In this document: in pieces, positions 10,601 to 18,415 of the stretch | Position numbering within the stretch: the first letter of the stretch is position 1 | Layout of the letters: each line of letters begins with the position of its first letter | Source of the DNA: Salibacteraceae bacterium | GTDB taxonomy: Bacteria > Bacteroidota > Bacteroidia > Flavobacteriales_G > Salibacteraceae | Direction of reading: 5' to 3' | Assembly: GCA_018401875.1 (NCBI GenBank) | Contig: JAGYJZ010000011.1 | Span: 1 to 64,000 of the forward strand | DNA: 64,000 nt | Made by a program: the position numbers and the translations under genes | The notes under the pieces: model-generated | Database searches by the model: none | What the model saw: the letters and a program-made list of their open reading frames with translations, nothing else | What the model was told of the DNA's origin: nothing

Positions 10601-12336
10601 GTACCACCAGCTTCAACCACGTCAGGAATACCATCGTTGTCTGAATCTAAATCTAAAAAATCATAAATTCCATCCCCGTCAAAATCTGCATCAACAACAA
10701 AATCTGGAATACCATCCGAATTTGCATCTGGACCAGTTACTAATAAAGGGGTTCGAGAACGACACACTTCATAAACGTTATAAAATATATTTGTTGTTCC
10801 CACCGTTACTGCATCGAAGTCAAAGTCATCGTTTGAACCCGTGAGTGTTCGCAGTCTAAGGTACCTTGTTGGAGTTTGTGCTATCATCAATGTGTTTCTG
10901 AACACCTGAGTCGCATCTTGAGGATTTACCGAATTGGTGCTGTACGTAGCATTATCGGCAGATTCTTCGACCACCATATCGGCTGTTGGTCCACCTCCAT
11001 ATGTTGCCTTCCTTCTCCACGTGAGCACATAGGATGTGCCTGTAGGGAAAACTTGACCCAAATCTATGACCAATCTATCGCCAGTGTCATATACTTGTGC
11101 AAACGCTCCATCTGGCGCTCCACTTGCGTTAGCACCGTTTCCAATACCCGTTGAAGGACCTGCTAAATAAGTACCATAGCTTGCCGTAACGCTGACAATG
11201 TCAACACTATCTTCACAGATTAACGCATCTATTTGATCCGTCAATCCATCATCGTCAGTATCGCCAAAATTATCTATTCTGCCATCTCCATTAACATCAG
11301 TCCCTCCAGCTTCAACAACATCAGGTATACCGTCATTATCTGAGTCTGAATCAAGGAAATCAGGAATACCATCACCATCTGTATCTGGGATTGGCAAAGT
11401 AGAAAAAGAGAATTGGTCTAAGCAACCTGGCTGAACTGAACATGGGGTCGCAGAAGCTGGCCCGTCCGTATTGTCGTTGTCAAAAAGATCGATCAAACCG
11501 TCACCATCTGAATCCACCATCGAATCACCTTGCCCATCGCCATTCACATCTGCCCCGCCTGCCTCTATTATATCTGGAATACCATCATTGTCAGAATCAA
11601 GGTCAAGGTGACTAGGAATACCATCTCCATCCGGGTCAAAATTTGAACAAATCTTATCAATACCAAGCACAAAGCTTCCACAATAGGGAAAATCAGCATC
11701 CATGAAGTTTGCATACCCATCGCCATCCATATCAGCCGTTGGATTAGGCAAACCATCTAGTGCGCAGTTCCAACCTGAAATACCTTCAAAAACATCCAAG
11801 CAAAAATTGGCGTCATTCCAGTCTGGTATTCCATCATTATCATGATCACCTGCATAAATCTCTTGAATATCAGGAATGCCATCGCCATCATCATCGATAT
11901 CACAAACTGGAGCTACATCATCGCCATCCACATTTGCGCGATAATTTACGTTTTCAATAGGCACATACAAACCGAATGTTCCGCCAGCCGCTCCATCACC
12001 TGACGCGTTCCGCACGCCATTCGAATGCTGGCCACCAATACCACCAAACGCACCGAAGGTAACAGTAGCAGGAAGAACGGGCAATGAAAACAAGAGCACA
12101 CCACCACCTCCACCGCCACCAGGACCGTGAATAATCGTGGTATTTAAATCTTGGCCGTCTCCACCATTTGCGGTAACGGTTAAATTTCCTTCTATAGATT
12201 CAACATTGAAAAGAATGGAGCCACCACCACCACCTCCTCCACCTCCGTCAGGCGCACCTACTGGAACAACCGGTAAGGGAGAAGTTCCGTTGGCAAGAAT
12301 AGAAAAACCATTCCCAACCAAGGTGTCGACAAACAA
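7618..12336 (-). CDS. giant T9SS surface protein, thrombospondin type 3 repeats (downstream part of a frameshifted gene)
   Basis: This is the downstream 1572-codon part of a protein whose upstream part lies in another frame (12258-13220). In order: a Gly-rich start with a nine-Gly run; a first block of calcium-binding thrombospondin type 3 repeats (DSDNDGIPD-type); at about residues 373-515 a jelly-roll/discoidin-like domain; a long second block of more repeats (over twenty DxDxDG units in all); a beta-rich domain near residues 1200-1350; a fibronectin-like segment (VDLIWITASEVNSDLFKVQ); and a C-terminal T9SS type A sorting domain (LYPNPSSGQVYLS ... LTPGVYFLEQ). PorU would cleave the sorting domain during export. 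The frame has no ATG start; the first listed codon is TTG 78 bases inside the overlap with the upstream part. It is probably an adhesin or matrix protein. Confidence 0.8.
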   Translation of the reverse strand: MFVDTLVGNGFSILANGTSPLPVVPVGAPDGGGGGGGGGSILFNVESIEGNLTVTANGGDGQDLNTTIIHGPGGGGGGGVLLFSLPVLPATVTFGAFGGIGGQHSNGVRNASGDGAAGGTFGLYVPIENVNYRANVDGDDVAPVCDIDDDGDGIPDIQEIYAGDHDNDGIPDWNDANFCLDVFEGISGWNCALDGLPNPTADMDGDGYANFMDADFPYCGSFVLGIDKICSNFDPDGDGIPSHLDLDSDNDGIPDIIEAGGADVNGDGQGDSMVDSDGDGLIDLFDNDNTDGPASATPCSVQPGCLDQFSFSTLPIPDTDGDGIPDFLDSDSDNDGIPDVVEAGGTDVNGDGRIDNFGDTDDDGLTDQIDALICEDSVDIVSVTASYGTYLAGPSTGIGNGANASGAPDGAFAQVYDTGDRLVIDLGQVFPTGTSYVLTWRRKATYGGGPTADMVVEESADNATYSTNSVNPQDATQVFRNTLMIAQTPTRYLRLRTLTGSNDDFDFDAVTVGTTNIFYNVYEVCRSRTPLLVTGPDANSDGIPDFVVDADFDGDGIYDFLDLDSDNDGIPDVVEAGGTDTDGDGRADGNLDADSDGFNDLVDGDPTNVLVLGDDGPGANTLNALQVTGSDLNNDGRPDNIVSDDMDGDGLPNQLDLDSDGDGIADVIESNGTDVNGDGRIDGNAVDTDNDGFADSVDGDVGNDGVSENSALALVRTGADTDADGAPNSYPNANGDDDMIINMLDIDSDNDGITDNTESQSTAGYVAPSGTDTDNDGIDNAYDATAIVPVDSDLDGVPDYLDTDSDDDTFPDLIEGHDVNGNGFADATSPANTGVSGGTTDVDGDGLYDGWDNNTASSDATNGGLNPSSHPAFFNAVVDRDWRNQKDTDRDGVPDHLDIDDVNDGIIDITESGGNDPDGNEDGDEFPNWLDTNDDGNAGDGSITSYVDLNGDGIPDVYDFDGDGVPNHLDKDSDNDGILDITEAGGIDINEDGSVDYPTPGNATKMVDADNDGLDDSIDNVDNGSGGGEVTSGTPLAIPNSDGTGNADYLDIDADGIIDNIEAQATTGTPVRATVADTDGDGISDAFDPDNGGLYLFPIDTDGDGTPDYLDLDSDDDGESDLIEGWDTNGDGVANTSPAGADADGDGLDDNFDQFVGPYGILNPSNNNQDALDFPDTDSGTTERDWRDEPCSGGAAALSTTNTTTTMSNFCQNDPWTYYYDPADPTQLLFAVDHTPTGGNTNPFTLQVSLTASINPADESGVYSTIDLPNQDATFVLGRYWNLSLTSGSLNGNVTIRFFYNAQEVDTLEATAIRWNQQNAGGTSNVSGLRWFTVNSGTFDPSTPDLQALGIANSTQLFPTAEGVQDGVTYSEFSTNIITGGGLACTIGTNSVILPVELLMFEAVPTSEREVDLIWITASEVNSDLFKVQRSSDLASWETISSVIAQGNSSEEQRYFITDKNPLSGHSYYRLEQVDFNGTSELSEVRDVYLASGSVNVSFSLYPNPSSGQVYLSVASDTDCTFEILNSLGQKVMEVKTHGSETIAVSDLTPGVYFLEQSAQGSNQTLRFVILK

Positions 12337-13220
12337 AATGATAATTCCTCCACCATCGGTTGATGTGGAAGGGTTATTTGTAGTAACAAAACCTGCCCCC
12401 CTGCTCCACCTAAAAATAATTTATCCTGAGTAAAGTATGGTTGAAGTGAGACACCGCCCAATCCACCAGCTACTGCACCATTCACATCGCACCATCGTTT
12501 ACCACCAATCCCGCCTGCACCATAACTGGAACCACCACCGCCTCCAGAGTCACCCGATATTCCAGAACCGCCACCGTTCGCTCTTGGAGCTCGGCCTCGA
12601 TTAAAGGCGTTGTTATTTGATACAATTCCCTCACCCTTAGTATAACTTTGAGTGGCGGTTGAGGCTAGCGTAAACGCAGTTGTCGGATTAACAGAACAAT
12701 TATCAGGCGTTCCGTTAATGAGCATTTGTTCACCTTTAAACCCCGAACCAATTACATCTATATTGGCATTTAAAACTAGCTTTTGCGCTATGAGTGCAAC
12801 CACTCCTCCTGTGCCATTAGCTTCATTCCAGGTTGGTGCAGTGAGTGTTCCTGAAACATTTACTGTGGCATTTCCGTAATTTGGAATTCGAATAACCTGT
12901 GTTTGTCCAGCCGCATCGTATTGCTTTACTAAACCATACTCTGGAAAAATAATATTTCCAGACAAATCAATGGAATCAATGATAAAAAACTCGTAATTTC
13001 CTGCGTTTGCTATACTGGTAATCTGGCCGCCACTAGCATTGTTGCTCGTGTTAATGGCCGCGCCTTTCATCTGAATAATCAATGCTCGATCACCAACTTG
13101 AAAACTAGATGCATTAACAACGAATATGGTGTCGCTGCACGTGGGATCACAATCTGAACAATTCGGCTGACTCACACCCGTTACAGCCGTGTTTTGATTA
13201 ATTACGCCAGAAATATTGAT
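12258..13220 (-). pseudogene. N-terminal part of the giant T9SS protein, frameshifted and without a visible signal peptide
   Basis: Reads as the mature N terminus of the family: INISGVINQNTAVTG, then SSFQVGDRALIIQMKGA and a Gly-rich stretch. At the six-C run 12396-12401 (GGGGGG on the coding strand) the frame leaves the family pattern. Adding one G restores GAGGAGFVTTNNPSTSTDGG and joins the 1572-codon downstream part. The frame opens right after a TAG at 13221-13223. In homologues a signal peptide sits immediately before the INxSGVIN segment, but here only a weak KKFSLLIC-like stretch precedes the stop, and the other two frames show none. A GTG at 13175 is the only start-like codon early in the open part. 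I read the gene as damaged or as needing sequence correction. Confidence 0.65.
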
Positions 13221-13308
13221 CTATTCTCCATCACAAATCAGTAAACTAAATTTCTTTTCTTCAAGTTCTAAAATAAGCTAAACATGCCCGATCAACCACA
13301 TCAAAGAC

Positions 13309-13443
13309 CCGTATAGTAATTGAGGGGGTGCAAAGATAACACTCAAAGCAGTATCAGATATCCTACTCAACGTTTTCATTGTTAATTATCAAGTTCTTAT
13401 CCATTTCCAACAATTCTAAAAACTTTCAAGATTTACTATACGG
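13309..13443. repeat. 11-bp perfect inverted repeat flanking a 113-bp intergenic segment
   Basis: CCGTATAGTAA at 13309-13319 and its exact reverse complement TTACTATACGG at 13433-13443 lie in the divergent intergenic region between the giant T9SS gene (minus) and leuS (plus). The enclosed segment carries a promoter-like box pointing to the T9SS gene. The layout resembles invertible promoter segments of Bacteroidota, but the arms are short and no recombinase gene is nearby. Confidence 0.4.
13331..13338 (-). promoter_or_regulatory. putative -7 promoter box (TATCTTTG) for the giant T9SS gene
   Basis: On the minus strand this reads TATCTTTG, a perfect match to the Bacteroidota TAnnTTTG -7 consensus. 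No convincing TTG -33 box is seen at the normal distance. Transcription would start near 13324 and leave a leader of about 100 bases before the open frame at 13220. Confidence 0.35.
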
Positions 13444-13497
13444 ATTGCGACAAATAAAGATTCACTAATCTTAAATTCGCGCTCAATTTTTTTAGAC

Positions 13498-16101
13498 ATG
13501 GAATACGATTTTTCGAGTATTGAAAACAAGTGGCGAATCTTTTGGTCAAAGCATCAAACGTTCAAGGCACAGACATTTTCCTCAAAACCAAAATACTATG
13601 TCTTAGACATGTTTCCGTATCCATCAGGGTCAGGGCTTCATGTTGGTCATCCATTAGGCTACATTGCCAGCGACATATACGCTCGTTACAAGAGACATTG
13701 CGGTTTCAATGTGCTGCACCCAATGGGATATGATGCATTCGGACTTCCTGCTGAGCAATATGCCATAGAAACTGGACAACACCCTGCTACTACTACAAAG
13801 CAAAATATACTTCGCTATCGAGAGCAGCTCGACCTCATTGGATTTTCTTTTGATTGGAGTCGGGAAGTGAACACTTCAAAAACTGACTTTTATCGATGGA
13901 CTCAGTGGATTTTCATTCAACTTTTTCACAGTTGGTATGACCTAAAAGATGATAAAGCTAAGCCGATCGCGTCACTAATTCACGAGTTCGAGCACTTCGG
14001 CAATGGACATGTAAACGCAGCTTGTGATGAGGTAGAAGAATTCTCAGCTAAAGACTGGCAAGGCTTTTCAGACCATAAAAAACGCGAATTCCTACTGAGC
14101 TATCGCGTTGCTTATCGGGCCGAAACAACCGTAAACTGGTGCGCCCAACTGGGTACAGTTTTGGCAAATGACGAAGTGGTAAACGGAGTAAGTGAACGAG
14201 GCGGGTATCCAGTAGAACAAAGAAAAATGAAGCAGTGGTCATTGCGCATTACCGCATTTGCTGAACGCCTTTTAAATGGATTAAACTCTATTGATTGGAC
14301 GGATTCCCTCAAAGACATCCAGCGCAATTGGATCGGAAAAAGTGAAGGTGCAGAAATTGAGTTTAAGGTAGTAGAGAATGATGCCAATTTCAAGGTATTT
14401 ACAACGCGTCCTGACACAATATTTGGCGCAACTTTTATGGTGCTGGCGCCAGAGCATCCGTTAGTGCAACAAATAACCGCACTAAAACAGCGAGAAGAAA
14501 TTGAGAAATACCTTGATTTTGCCAAGTCACGGTCTGAGCGTGAACGCATGGCTGAAGTAAAAGATGTTACAGGCGCATTCACCGGAGCTCATGCTAAAAA
14601 CCCTCTCACGGGACAAATAATTCAGATTTGGATTAGTGACTATGTGCTTGCAGGGTATGGAACAGGCGCAATAATGGCCGTTCCTGCTGGCGATCAGCGC
14701 GATTGGGATTTTGCTAAAAAGTTCAATCTTCCGATTACTCCAATCATTGAAGGTCAAGATATACTGCAAGGAGCAGATGACAGAAAAGATGGCACTATGA
14801 TTAACTCTGACTATCTGAATGGTAAATCGGTACAAGAGGCGAAATCTGAGGTATTGACCAAAGTTGAAAAAATGGGCATAGGACAGCGAAAGGTAAATTA
14901 CAAGTTACGCGATGCTGTATTCAGTCGCCAGCGCTATTGGGGCGAACCTTTTCCTATCTATTATAGAGATGATATTCCTTATACCATTGATGAGGATAAG
15001 CTCGATGAAATTAAGCTTCCAGAAATCGACAACTTCAAACCCACTGAAACGGGTGAACCACCGTTGGGAAGAGCTACCCATTGGAATTGGGACAGAGAGG
15101 CTGGGAAAATTGTGGAAAACGGAAAAGGGTTTCCGATGGATTTGAATACGATGCCCGGCTGGGCAGGTTCCAATTGGTACTACTTGCGCTACATGATGGA
15201 AGGCAATGACGAAGCAAGAGCCAAAGAATTTGTTTCAAAAGAAGCGGTGGAATATTGGCAACAAGTAGACCTGTATATGGGAGGTGCTGAACACGCTACT
15301 GGTCATTTACTGTATTTCAGATTCATCACTAAATTCTTGCATGACCTTGGCTTTATCCCGTTTGATGAACCCGCAAAAAAACTTGTTAATCAAGGGATGA
15401 TTCAGGCTGAGGATGGTCAAAAAATGAGCAAGCGTCATGGTAATGTGGTCAACCCCGATGATGTCATTGCTGAACATGGAGCAGATGCCCTGCGGCTTCA
15501 CGAGATGTTTTTAGGTCCAATTGAAATGCATAAGCCATGGAATACCAAAGGAATTGAAGGCGTTTCAAAATTCATGAGGAAGTTATGGCGCATGTTTCAT
15601 AACGGTGATGCATTTGTAGTGTCTGATGAGAAGCCTTCAAAAGATGAGCTAAAAGCGTTACACAAATGCATTCAAAAAGTATCAGAAGACATGGAGCGTT
15701 TTTCGTTCAACACCTCCGTAAGTGCCTTCATGGTTGCAGTGAACGAACTGACAGATCTGAAATGCAATAAGAGAGAAATTCTGGAGAGCCTCGTAATATT
15801 GGTGAGCTGTCATGCTCCGCATATTTCGGAAGAGCTTTGGCAACGACTTGGTCATACGGAATCGATCTCCGAGGTGCCATGGCCAACTTTGAACGAAGAT
15901 TATTTAAAATCGGATAGCACAAATTACCCCGTATCTTTTAATGGCAAAACACGATTCCACATTGAGCTTCCTTCTGGAATGGATAAAGAATCAGTAGAGG
16001 TTGCTGCCCTCGGTCATGAGTTGGCTCAAAAATGGCTCGAAGGCAACACGCCTAAAAAAGTGATCGTTGTGCAGGGAAGAATTGTGAACATTGTAGTATA
16101 G
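13498..16101 (+). CDS. leuS: leucyl-tRNA synthetase
   Basis: Class I aminoacyl-tRNA synthetase charging tRNA-Leu, 867 residues. The HIGH-type motif appears as HVGH at residues 48-51 (YPSGSGLHVGHPLGY) and the KMSKS loop as KMSKR at about 642-646. The CP1 editing domain that hydrolyses mischarged tRNA is present (TTRPDTIFGATFMVLAPEHP). There is an insertion near residues 140-200 (HEFEHFGNGHVNAACDEVEE) like that of other Bacteroidota enzymes. The anticodon-binding and C-terminal domains are complete. It is divergent from the giant T9SS gene across about 280 bases; a weak TTG / TAATCTTA pair at about 13445-13473 may be its promoter. A DUF3108 gene follows 46 bases later. Confidence 0.97.
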   Translation: MEYDFSSIENKWRIFWSKHQTFKAQTFSSKPKYYVLDMFPYPSGSGLHVGHPLGYIASDIYARYKRHCGFNVLHPMGYDAFGLPAEQYAIETGQHPATTTKQNILRYREQLDLIGFSFDWSREVNTSKTDFYRWTQWIFIQLFHSWYDLKDDKAKPIASLIHEFEHFGNGHVNAACDEVEEFSAKDWQGFSDHKKREFLLSYRVAYRAETTVNWCAQLGTVLANDEVVNGVSERGGYPVEQRKMKQWSLRITAFAERLLNGLNSIDWTDSLKDIQRNWIGKSEGAEIEFKVVENDANFKVFTTRPDTIFGATFMVLAPEHPLVQQITALKQREEIEKYLDFAKSRSERERMAEVKDVTGAFTGAHAKNPLTGQIIQIWISDYVLAGYGTGAIMAVPAGDQRDWDFAKKFNLPITPIIEGQDILQGADDRKDGTMINSDYLNGKSVQEAKSEVLTKVEKMGIGQRKVNYKLRDAVFSRQRYWGEPFPIYYRDDIPYTIDEDKLDEIKLPEIDNFKPTETGEPPLGRATHWNWDREAGKIVENGKGFPMDLNTMPGWAGSNWYYLRYMMEGNDEARAKEFVSKEAVEYWQQVDLYMGGAEHATGHLLYFRFITKFLHDLGFIPFDEPAKKLVNQGMIQAEDGQKMSKRHGNVVNPDDVIAEHGADALRLHEMFLGPIEMHKPWNTKGIEGVSKFMRKLWRMFHNGDAFVVSDEKPSKDELKALHKCIQKVSEDMERFSFNTSVSAFMVAVNELTDLKCNKREILESLVILVSCHAPHISEELWQRLGHTESISEVPWPTLNEDYLKSDSTNYPVSFNGKTRFHIELPSGMDKESVEVAALGHELAQKWLEGNTPKKVIVVQGRIVNIVV

Positions 16102-16147
16102 TCAACGAATGGCACACGCTTTGTCTGCTTCATTCAAATTTTGATCC

Positions 16148-16960
16148 ATGAGCTTCAGCTTCATTTTATCTGGACTGCTTTTTATCTTTCACCCTGCTAA
16201 CTCTGATGTTCAAAATAAGCAGGTGGTTGACGAAGAGATTACTACACTTCCTGAAGTAAAACATCGCGCTTTTAAGCGAGGCGAGCGTCTCGAATATGAA
16301 GTTTCATACGGCTGGATCGATGCAGGTGAGGTCATCATCGAGATCAGACAAGAAAAAAAACAGATCGCGGGTAGAAATGTATTTCACGTTGTTGGAACTG
16401 GAAATTCATTAGGGACATTCAATTGGTTTTTCAAGGTGCGCGATCGCTATGAAACGTATGTGGATGAAGCTGGTGTTTTTCCTTGGATTTTTGTTCGCGA
16501 TATTCACGAAGGCGGTTTTGAACTTAAACAGTATTACACATTCGATCATTTTAAACAGAAAGTAAAGACGGATAAAGGGAAAGAGTTTGATGTTCCGCTT
16601 GGAGTTCAAGATATGATCTCTGCCCTCTACCGCGCCCGAGCGATGGATTTCTCTAATGTTAAACCAGGACAAGTTTTCGAAATTCAAGCCTTTGTCGACA
16701 ATGAGGTTTGGCCATTAAAAATCAAATACCTAAAAAAAGAAACCATCGAAGTCGACAAAGGAAAATTCAACTGCATGGTATTTGTGCCGGTGGTGCAAAC
16801 CGGTCGTATTTTTAAGAAAGAGGAAGATATGATGGTTTGGGTAACCAACGACCAAAATAAAATTCCGATTCTCGCAAAAGCGAAAGTTTTAGTGGGGTCA
16901 GTAACGATGGAAATTAGAGATTATTCAGGCCTTGCAAATCCAATTGCGATTATGAATTAA
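16148..16960 (+). CDS. DUF3108 domain-containing exported protein
   Basis: 270 residues with a hydrophobic N-terminal signal (FILSGLLFIF). Almost all of the mature part is a DUF3108 domain: RGERLEYEVSYGWIDAGEV, the central YETYVDEAGVFPW segment, and the C-terminal PILAKAKVLVGSVTMEIRDY. Related proteins are predicted periplasmic or outer-membrane-associated beta-rich proteins (LolA/LolB-like fold has been proposed), but no function is established. It lies between leuS and an M23 peptidase gene on the same strand, which hints at a cell-envelope role. The family call is strong and the function unknown. Confidence 0.85.
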   Translation: MSFSFILSGLLFIFHPANSDVQNKQVVDEEITTLPEVKHRAFKRGERLEYEVSYGWIDAGEVIIEIRQEKKQIAGRNVFHVVGTGNSLGTFNWFFKVRDRYETYVDEAGVFPWIFVRDIHEGGFELKQYYTFDHFKQKVKTDKGKEFDVPLGVQDMISALYRARAMDFSNVKPGQVFEIQAFVDNEVWPLKIKYLKKETIEVDKGKFNCMVFVPVVQTGRIFKKEEDMMVWVTNDQNKIPILAKAKVLVGSVTMEIRDYSGLANPIAIMN

Positions 16961-17086
16961 TTTAACCTTCACGATGCATTGTTAGAAACTGCATCACAGT
17001 ACATTTTTACGCCTTAAATTAGATGTTAATTTCGAACTGTTCAAATTCATCAGCAAATCTAAGCTTCATAAATCGCGTTTGTGCGA

Positions 17087-18415
17087 ATGAAGTGTGATCA
17101 ATTAAACCCTAAAACACTCGTGCTGTCCCAACGATTAAAATTTCTCACGCCCGCAGCTATTCTCATCCTTATCGCAGTCAGCGTGTTGATGTCGAAAAAA
17201 GAGTGGAACGAAGAAATGGCAACCTACAAAGCCGTAGATTCGATCATTGTTGAGGAGTGCCATGAAGAATTTGGAATCGACCTTGAAGGGTATCACGTTG
17301 AAAAAGGTAAAATAAGACAGAATCAATTTCTTGCTGACATCCTTCTGCCTTATGGCATTGACTATGGCAAAATCACTTTACTCGCTGAAAAATCGAAAAA
17401 ATCATTCGACATACGAAAGTTAAATGCCGGCAAAGACTTTACACTGATTTGCGCAGCTGACAACAATTCACTTTATGCCAAGTTCTTCATTTATGAAATC
17501 TCTGCGGTTGATTTTGTGGTGTACGATTTAAGAGACACTTTAGATATCTATTACGGCAGCCGGCCCACTCAACTTGAAGAACGCGAAGCATCGGGAATAA
17601 TTTATTCTTCGCTCTATCAAACGCTTATGGATCAAAGCTTGAGCCCCGCTTTAGCTATGGAGCTATCAGATATTTATGCTTGGTCTATCGATTTTTATCG
17701 CATCCAGAAAAAAGACAATTTTAAGTTGATCTACACGGTAAAAATTGTGAACGATGTGGCTGTTGGAATAGATGAAGTGCAGGCAGCATTATTTAATCAC
17801 GAAGGCGAACCCTTTTACGCATTCAAATTCTCACAAGACGAAAAAGAAGATTATTTTGACGAAACAGGAAATAGTTTAAGAAAAGCTTTCTTGCAAGCGC
17901 CTCTGAAGTTTAGCCGACTTTCATCGGGCTACACACAACGCAGATTTCACCCCGTTCAAAAGCGGTGGAAGGCACACTTGGGCACAGACTATGCCGCACC
18001 CACAGGAACACCTATTATGGCCGTTGGAGATGGTGTAGTCAGCGAGGCGCGCTATTCAAAATTTAATGGAAACTATGTAAAGGTGAAGCACAACAGTACC
18101 TACACGACTCAATATTTACATATGAATAAAATTGCGAGCGGAATAAAACCTGGCACTCGCGTTAGACAAGGCGAAACCATCGGATATGTTGGTAGTACAG
18201 GACTAGCCACTGGTCCACATGTGTGTTTTCGCTTCTGGAAAAACGGCCAGCAAGTTGACCATAGACGCGAAAAAATTCCACCAAGCGAACCTATAAAAGA
18301 TGAATATAAAGCAGCGTTTGACATCCATTTAGAGCAATGGAAAGGAAGGCTCGATCAAATCGACCTTCGCAACTCAAACCAAGAAGACCTGACAGTTCGC
18401 GCTTCTATTAAATAG
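17087..18415 (+). CDS. M23 family metallopeptidase (LytM/OpgH-like endopeptidase)
   Basis: Membrane-anchored peptidoglycan endopeptidase of the M23/LytM family, 442 residues. A single transmembrane segment (LTPAAILILIAVSVLM) is followed by a periplasmic region with a LysM/OapA-like part and a C-terminal M23 domain. The first zinc motif is intact (HLGTD, HxxxD) and the YLHM histidine is present. The second motif reads GPHVCFRFW, so the second His of the usual HxH is Cys. I recall this His-to-Cys form as frequent in a Bacteroidota subfamily, so it need not mean loss of activity. The ATG at 17087 is preferred over the GTG two codons upstream. It ends by overlapping the convergent pdhC gene by 8 bases. 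Confidence 0.87.
   Translation: MKCDQLNPKTLVLSQRLKFLTPAAILILIAVSVLMSKKEWNEEMATYKAVDSIIVEECHEEFGIDLEGYHVEKGKIRQNQFLADILLPYGIDYGKITLLAEKSKKSFDIRKLNAGKDFTLICAADNNSLYAKFFIYEISAVDFVVYDLRDTLDIYYGSRPTQLEEREASGIIYSSLYQTLMDQSLSPALAMELSDIYAWSIDFYRIQKKDNFKLIYTVKIVNDVAVGIDEVQAALFNHEGEPFYAFKFSQDEKEDYFDETGNSLRKAFLQAPLKFSRLSSGYTQRRFHPVQKRWKAHLGTDYAAPTGTPIMAVGDGVVSEARYSKFNGNYVKVKHNSTYTTQYLHMNKIASGIKPGTRVRQGETIGYVGSTGLATGPHVCFRFWKNGQQVDHRREKIPPSEPIKDEYKAAFDIHLEQWKGRLDQIDLRNSNQEDLTVRASIK

Noticed and set aside
7618..12336. The many DxDxDG repeats as DNA-level tandem repeats
   Set aside because: Repeats are at the protein level; the DNA units differ too much to be recent tandem duplications.
13221..13379. A frame from ATG 13379 (MKTLSRISDTALS) that reaches the giant-protein frame through two TAG codons, suggesting amber read-through
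   Set aside because: Both codons would need suppression, the translated leader does not look like a signal peptide, and nothing in the window suggests recoding of TAG.
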